From a virus, in IMG/VR virus record IMGVR_UViG_3300036846_000348, positions 1 to 23,032 of that record: 23,032 nucleotides of DNA; one strand, written 5' to 3'. Both the position numbers and the translations under genes were made by a program. The notes beneath the pieces are model-generated. The model made no database searches and was not told where the DNA came from. It saw nothing but the letters and a program-made list of their open reading frames with translations. How positions within the stretch are numbered: the first letter of the stretch is position 1; each line of letters starts with the position of its first letter. Below, one piece after another: positions 21,151 to 23,032 of the stretch.

Positions 21151-21269
21151 TGCGCCGCCGGGTCGTTCACGTCTACACGCACTGGATCGTGAAGTGCGGT
21201 TGGTGCGGCAAGCACGCGCCGATCGCCACCGATGGCCGGAACCTGTTCTGCAACTTATGCGGTCACTGA
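21150..21269 (+). CDS. Zinc-ribbon microprotein, 39 aa
   Basis: ATG shares a base with the integrase stop (TGATG). The sequence has CGWC (C16, C19) and CNLC (C34, C37), a four-Cys zinc ribbon or knuckle in almost the whole protein, with a basic start (MRRRVV). The role is unknown; nucleic-acid or RNA-polymerase contacts are typical of such ribbons. Confidence 0.65.
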   Translation: MRRRVVHVYTHWIVKCGWCGKHAPIATDGRNLFCNLCGH

Positions 21270-21281
21270 GAGGGACAGACG

Positions 21282-21458
21282 ATGTTCGCGCTTTTCGAGT
21301 TGGTCTGCGCGATGGTCGGGCTCGTCGGCGTGTTCTTCGTCTCGCTGGCGGTCATCGATTTTGTTTACCAGCTGTGCAGCGGCGCGCACCCAACGGGCTG
21401 GGCGCCGAGTGACGTGGTCTGGAAGTGGCTGGGGCTGATCGAGAGAAAGAGGTCCTGA
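21282..21458 (+). CDS. Small membrane protein, 58 aa
   Basis: AGAGGGA precedes the ATG. Residues 3-29 are strongly hydrophobic (LFELVCAMVGLVGVFFVSLA), giving one membrane span. The soluble C-terminal half contains HPTGWAPSDVVWKWLGL and ends ERKRS, so a C-in topology is likely. No family is recognised. In this place it could be a superinfection-exclusion or holin-like protein; this is only a suggestion. Confidence 0.6.
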   Translation: MFALFELVCAMVGLVGVFFVSLAVIDFVYQLCSGAHPTGWAPSDVVWKWLGLIERKRS

Positions 21459-21460
21459 AA

Positions 21461-21727
21461 ATGAAAGCAACAGTCCACCAACTGCGCCCGACCAGCCTCG
21501 CCGTCGCGCGCCGGGTGCAGAACTACCGCTGGGAGGAAGGCATTGACCCGGCGATGACCGAGATATGCGACCTGATCGTGCAGAGCGGCCTGTCGATCCA
21601 CGAAATTACCAAGCGGGTCACCAGCGTCAGCAACGGGCAAGTCAAAACAGGCTGGGGCACCATCGACAACTGGCTAAGCGGCAAGACCAAGCGCCCGCAG
21701 AACTTCACCCTTACCTGGGTCGGGTAA
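21461..21727 (+). CDS. HTH-type protein, 88 aa as read, probably truncated by a frame break
   Basis: ATG 21461 is preceded by AAAGAGG; a GTG start at 21425 would lie within the previous gene. The core, MTEICDLIVQSGLSIHEITK followed by GWGTIDNWLSGKTKRPQNFT, matches an HTH with recognition helix and the WLSGKT turn common in phage regulators. The frame stops at TAA 21725-21727, right after LTWVG. Reading one base further on gives NALGYERAWKKI and a stop at 21762-21764, and that ending (ALGY motif) is typical of this family. The intended product is therefore probably 100 aa. See the separate entry. Confidence 0.75.
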   Translation: MKATVHQLRPTSLAVARRVQNYRWEEGIDPAMTEICDLIVQSGLSIHEITKRVTSVSNGQVKTGWGTIDNWLSGKTKRPQNFTLTWVG

Positions 21728-21764
21728 CGCGCTCGGCTACGAGCGGGCGTGGAAGAAAATATGA
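21722..21764 (+). other. +1 frame continuation of the HTH gene
   Basis: At GTC-GGG-TAA, skipping one G yields GGT-AAC-GCG and the peptide NALGYERAWKKI, ending TGA at 21762-21764. That stop overlaps the next ATG (21761-21763) by ATGA, the coupling used across this genome. Ten of twelve codons in the extension end in G or C. Programmed +1 shifting at a stop, a real single-base insertion in GGG, or a sequencing error are all possible. Confidence 0.7.
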
Positions 21765-21976
21765 GGGACCGGGACGAGCATCTTAGCTGGTCCCGGGACC
21801 GGGCTCGCGAGTACCTCGACGCGGGTGACCACCAAAACGCCGTGACCTCGATGCTGAGCGATCTCGGCAAGCATCCAGCATGGCAAGGCAGCCGGCTTCT
21901 CGACACGATGGCGATGCTCTACATGATCGAGCCCACCACCGAGAACGCGCGCCGGATTATCGAGGGTTTTAATTGA
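21761..21976 (+). CDS. Hypothetical protein, 71 aa
   Basis: The start at 21761 is preferred to GTG 21749 because it overlaps the shifted-frame stop of the HTH gene by ATGA. The sequence opens MRDRDEHLSWSRDRAREYLD and is helical, with a pattern like a short TPR-type or SEL1-type pair (GDHQNAVTSMLSDLGKHPAW, then LLDTMAMLYMIEPT). It belongs to a conserved type of small phage protein I cannot name. Confidence 0.65.
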   Translation: MRDRDEHLSWSRDRAREYLDAGDHQNAVTSMLSDLGKHPAWQGSRLLDTMAMLYMIEPTTENARRIIEGFN

Positions 21977-22161
21977 TGCCCGTGGTCGAGTTTGAGTGCT
22001 GCGAGTGCGGCCGGTTTATTATATCACTCGCAGGACCAGCCCCTGACCCGCTGCTGTGCGCCGCCTGCATGTGCATACCGGGCTGGTTTACTGATCCAGT
22101 GGTCGCGCAGATGATCGATCCGGAACACGATCGGAAGGCGAAGGAGGACAGCGATGGGTGA
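21976..22161 (+). CDS. Zinc-finger protein, 61 aa
   Basis: ATG shares one base with the previous stop (TGATG). Cysteines cluster as CCEC (residues 8-11) and CAACMC (28-33), giving two CxxC-type knuckles. The C-terminus is acidic/basic (DPEHDRKAKEDSDG). A strong ribosome-binding site for the next gene lies in its last codons. Function unknown. Confidence 0.65.
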   Translation: MPVVEFECCECGRFIISLAGPAPDPLLCAACMCIPGWFTDPVVAQMIDPEHDRKAKEDSDG

Positions 22162-22462
22162 GCAACGCCGCCGCGAGTTCTACCGTCTGAAAGACCACCA
22201 GCGCCTCGGCGACGCGCCGATCGAGGCCGAGTACCATGAGCAGATGGCCGAAGTATGCTCGGCGATCGACGAACTCTTTAACGGCAAAGCCGGTGGTCCC
22301 GATCGCAAGGTCGGGTTCGTCCTGATGCTGTTCCCCTACGGCGACATCGACGGGCGCTGCAACTACATGAGCAACGGCGCCGATCGCAAGGACGTGGTGG
22401 TCCTGATGAAAGAAATGATCGCCCGGTTCGAAGGGCAGCCCGAAGTGAAGGGGTCGGCGTAA
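22154..22462 (+). CDS. Conserved phage protein of unknown function, 102 aa
   Basis: AAGGAGG lies eight bases upstream of the ATG, which is inside the end of the previous gene. The C-terminal half, GFVLMLFPYGDIDGRCNYMS followed by NGADRKDVVVLMKEMIARFEG, follows a pattern that recurs in many phage genomes (F-P-F/Y-G ... R-x-N-Y-x-S-N). I know of no assigned activity. Residues 1-45 are helical. Confidence 0.75.
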   Translation: MGEQRRREFYRLKDHQRLGDAPIEAEYHEQMAEVCSAIDELFNGKAGGPDRKVGFVLMLFPYGDIDGRCNYMSNGADRKDVVVLMKEMIARFEGQPEVKGSA

Positions 22463-22463
22463 A

Positions 22464-22994
22464 GTGCCGCTTGATACCCTCACATGGCTGCTGCGGATCG
22501 GCGAGCGCCACGCCCGCACCATCCTGCTCAAGGACCATGCCAGCCAGCTGATGCCGTTCTACCATCTGGTAGTCCCGGGCAGGGGCCAGGATATCGTGAT
22601 CCCGGGCGTTTTTGACAGTGTCGAGGAAAAAGAAGCTTACGCCGCCACGGCGCGGATGGTGTCGCGCTTGGCCGGCGCCACCGCCGCGCTGTTTGTCACC
22701 GAAGCGTGGCTCGTCAAGCGTGATCTGAGAGACGAGGGCGTCCCTATTACGCAGTGGCACAGGGACCGCATGCTGGAAGCGTTCCGGCAGGGACCACCGC
22801 CGTCGGAGGACCCGAACCGGATCGAAGTGGTCTCGCTGTTTGTCACTGACGGAAAGAAGAACCGCGGCGTCAACCTGCAAATCGTCCGGGACAAGCCGGG
22901 CGGCAAGATCATCGCCCTGGTCAAAGAGAAATACACCGACGACACCAACTTCGAGGGAAGGATGCTCGATGATCTGATTGAGAGCCCAACATGA
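22464..22994 (+). CDS. Hypothetical protein, 176 aa
   Basis: It uses GTG one base after the previous stop, with GAAGGGG upstream. Visible parts are a helical N-terminus, a strand-rich core (FYHLVVPGRGQDIVIPGVFD), a helix (ATARMVSRLAGATAALFVTE) and a C-terminal strand region (EVVSLFVTDGKKNRGVNLQI). No membrane span or catalytic motif is evident. The fold may be an alpha/beta sandwich conserved in phages, but I cannot name it. The stop overlaps the next start by ATGA. Confidence 0.75.
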   Translation: MPLDTLTWLLRIGERHARTILLKDHASQLMPFYHLVVPGRGQDIVIPGVFDSVEEKEAYAATARMVSRLAGATAALFVTEAWLVKRDLRDEGVPITQWHRDRMLEAFRQGPPPSEDPNRIEVVSLFVTDGKKNRGVNLQIVRDKPGGKIIALVKEKYTDDTNFEGRMLDDLIESPT

Positions 22995-23032
22995 TCCCTT
23001 TCAGAGGTTGCCCCCACTGCGGCAGTATCAGG
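22991..23032 (+). CDS. 5' end of a zinc-ribbon type gene (partial)
   Basis: ATG overlaps the previous stop (ATGA). The 14 readable codons give MIPFRGCPHCGSIR, with a CxxC knuckle near the start. The gene continues beyond the window. It would be another of several small Cys-knuckle proteins in this operon. Confidence 0.6.
   Translation, partial: MIPFRGCPHCGSIR

Noticed and set aside
1-23032. tRNA genes, CRISPR arrays or insertion sequences
   Set aside because: No cloverleaf-like run, regular spacer-repeat array, transposase or terminal inverted repeat was found; the repeat tracts are coding or control-region repeats.

Overview
The window reads as part of a temperate tailed-phage or prophage genome with high GC and a strong G/C preference at third codon positions. 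That composition, plus the phage-type protein families present, suggests an alphaproteobacterial or similar high-GC proteobacterial host; this host guess is inference. Genes are packed tightly, many with ATGA or TGATG stop/start overlaps. I see no tRNA, rRNA, CRISPR array or insertion sequence.

Layout. (1) Positions 1-10191, + strand: the end of the virion (late) module. It holds the tail of an upstream gene, a 720-aa Pro/Gln-rich protein, a 255-aa M15-type peptidoglycan peptidase and a 2395-aa giant protein with an HEWTHAIDH zincin motif, most likely an ejected internal virion protein. (2) Positions 10192-10538: a non-coding zone between convergent transcripts, with a textbook rho-independent terminator for the - strand, a terminator-like hairpin after the giant gene and operator-like palindromes. 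(3) Positions 10539-18811, - strand: a replication/recombination operon. In transcription order it encodes a Cro/YdaS-like HTH protein, RuvC-like resolvase, SNF2-family helicase, a 179-aa unknown, a small basic protein, a DUF2800 PD-(D/E)XK protein, a small helical protein, a DUF2815 (Enc34-like) ssDNA-binding protein, two tandem single-membrane-span microproteins, two nested tiny ORFs, a zinc-finger protein, a Myb/GcrA-like small protein, family-A DNA polymerase and two small unknowns. (4) Positions 18812-19154: a divergent control region with two inverted repeats and phased direct repeats. (5) Positions 19155-23032, + strand: a lysogeny/early operon with an HTH regulator, excisionase-like protein, tyrosine integrase and a string of small accessory genes (zinc ribbons, a membrane protein, an HTH protein, conserved phage unknowns).

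How the parts fit. The regulator and the Cro-like protein face away from each other across the control region, as in a lysis/lysogeny switch. The polymerase, SSB, SNF2 helicase, RuvC and PD-(D/E)XK proteins form a recurrent phage replication cassette. The polymerase has Leu at the position equivalent to E. coli Pol I Phe762, which has been linked to temperate phages and agrees with the integrase.

The points most worth a second look are three apparent frame breaks at short homopolymers in the + strand early operon (about 19189-19193, 19311-19314 and 21722-21724), the structured control region, the tandem membrane microproteins, and the very large internal protein carrying its own metalloprotease motif.
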